Positions 5,909 through 5,929 of a stretch of 5,929 nt of DNA are shown piece after piece; position 1 is the stretch's first letter, and the number at the start of each line of letters is the position of its first letter. The DNA comes from an uncultured Muribaculaceae bacterium (GTDB lineage Bacteria; Bacteroidota; Bacteroidia; Bacteroidales; Muribaculaceae): positions 1 to 5,929 of the forward strand of contig CAJUBM010000152.1 in NCBI GenBank assembly GCA_910584735.1, read 5' to 3'. The notes under the pieces were generated by a model. It saw only the letters and a list, made by a program, of their open reading frames with translations. It had not been told where the DNA came from and did no database searches. The position numbers were made by a program, and so were the translations under genes.

Positions 5909-5929
5909 TTTAGAAATCATCAAATAAAG
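5882..5929. other. AT-rich junction with short palindrome at window edge
   Basis: From about 5882 the sequence stops resembling an HTCS and becomes AT-rich. GCGAT (5891-5895) and ATCGC (5899-5903) form a perfect inverted repeat around AAA, and an in-frame stop follows at 5906-5908. This could be the end of an insertion sequence or another mobile element inserted in the sensor gene, a rearrangement junction, or a chimeric contig end. I do not recognise the ends of any named element, and too little is present to see a transposase or a target duplication. Confidence 0.4.

Noticed and set aside
1..5929. CRISPR arrays, tRNA or rRNA genes, toxin-antitoxin or phage genes
   Set aside because: I looked for regularly spaced repeats, tRNA-like cloverleaf ends and typical small paired genes on both strands and saw none.

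Overview
The window looks like part of a chromosome from a Bacteroidales gut bacterium. Three things support this: promoter elements of the Bacteroidetes type (TAnnTTTG), A/T-rich rather than Shine-Dalgarno-like start regions, and a sensor gene of the hybrid two-component (HTCS) class that is characteristic of the phylum. Moderate-to-high GC coding sequence with AT-rich intergenic gaps would fit Muribaculaceae or a related family, but the family cannot be fixed by eye.

Layout. A minus-strand operon fills 4126 down to 135: a secreted glycoside hydrolase family 32 (GH32) beta-fructosidase (2273-4126), an inner-membrane MFS sugar transporter (1071-2255) and a PfkB-family fructokinase (135-1013). 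The gaps are 17 and 57 bases. I found no TAnnTTTG element in either gap, so co-transcription is likely. A 264-base intergenic region (4127-4390) separates this operon from a divergent plus-strand gene (4391-5908). That gene encodes the sensor half of an HTCS: an RbsB-like periplasmic sugar-binding domain, one membrane helix and a HisKA domain. The region carries a good -7 element for each direction and four copies of the hexamer GTTGCA in alternating orientation, which are candidate operator half-sites. Bases 1-134, downstream of the operon, hold no convincing gene, only a GC-rich hairpin and a weak terminator-like stem.

How the genes fit together. GH32 would release fructose from sucrose, fructo-oligosaccharides or fructan in the periplasm. 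The MFS permease would import it, and fructokinase would trap it as fructose 6-phosphate. The HTCS would sense periplasmic fructose and switch on the operon. This is the logic established for the Bacteroides thetaiotaomicron fructan locus (sensor BT1754), but here it is compact and has no SusC/SusD pair inside the window.

The main anomaly is at the right edge. The HTCS reading frame stops at 505 residues, just after HisKA, without HATPase_c, receiver or AraC-type DNA-binding domains. The last ~48 bases turn AT-rich and contain a perfect 5-bp inverted repeat. This suggests an insertion, rearrangement or assembly junction. I do not see a wholly new system: the biology is a recognisable fructan-use locus, and the second-look items are the broken regulator, the intergenic repeat array and the hairpin block at the left edge.
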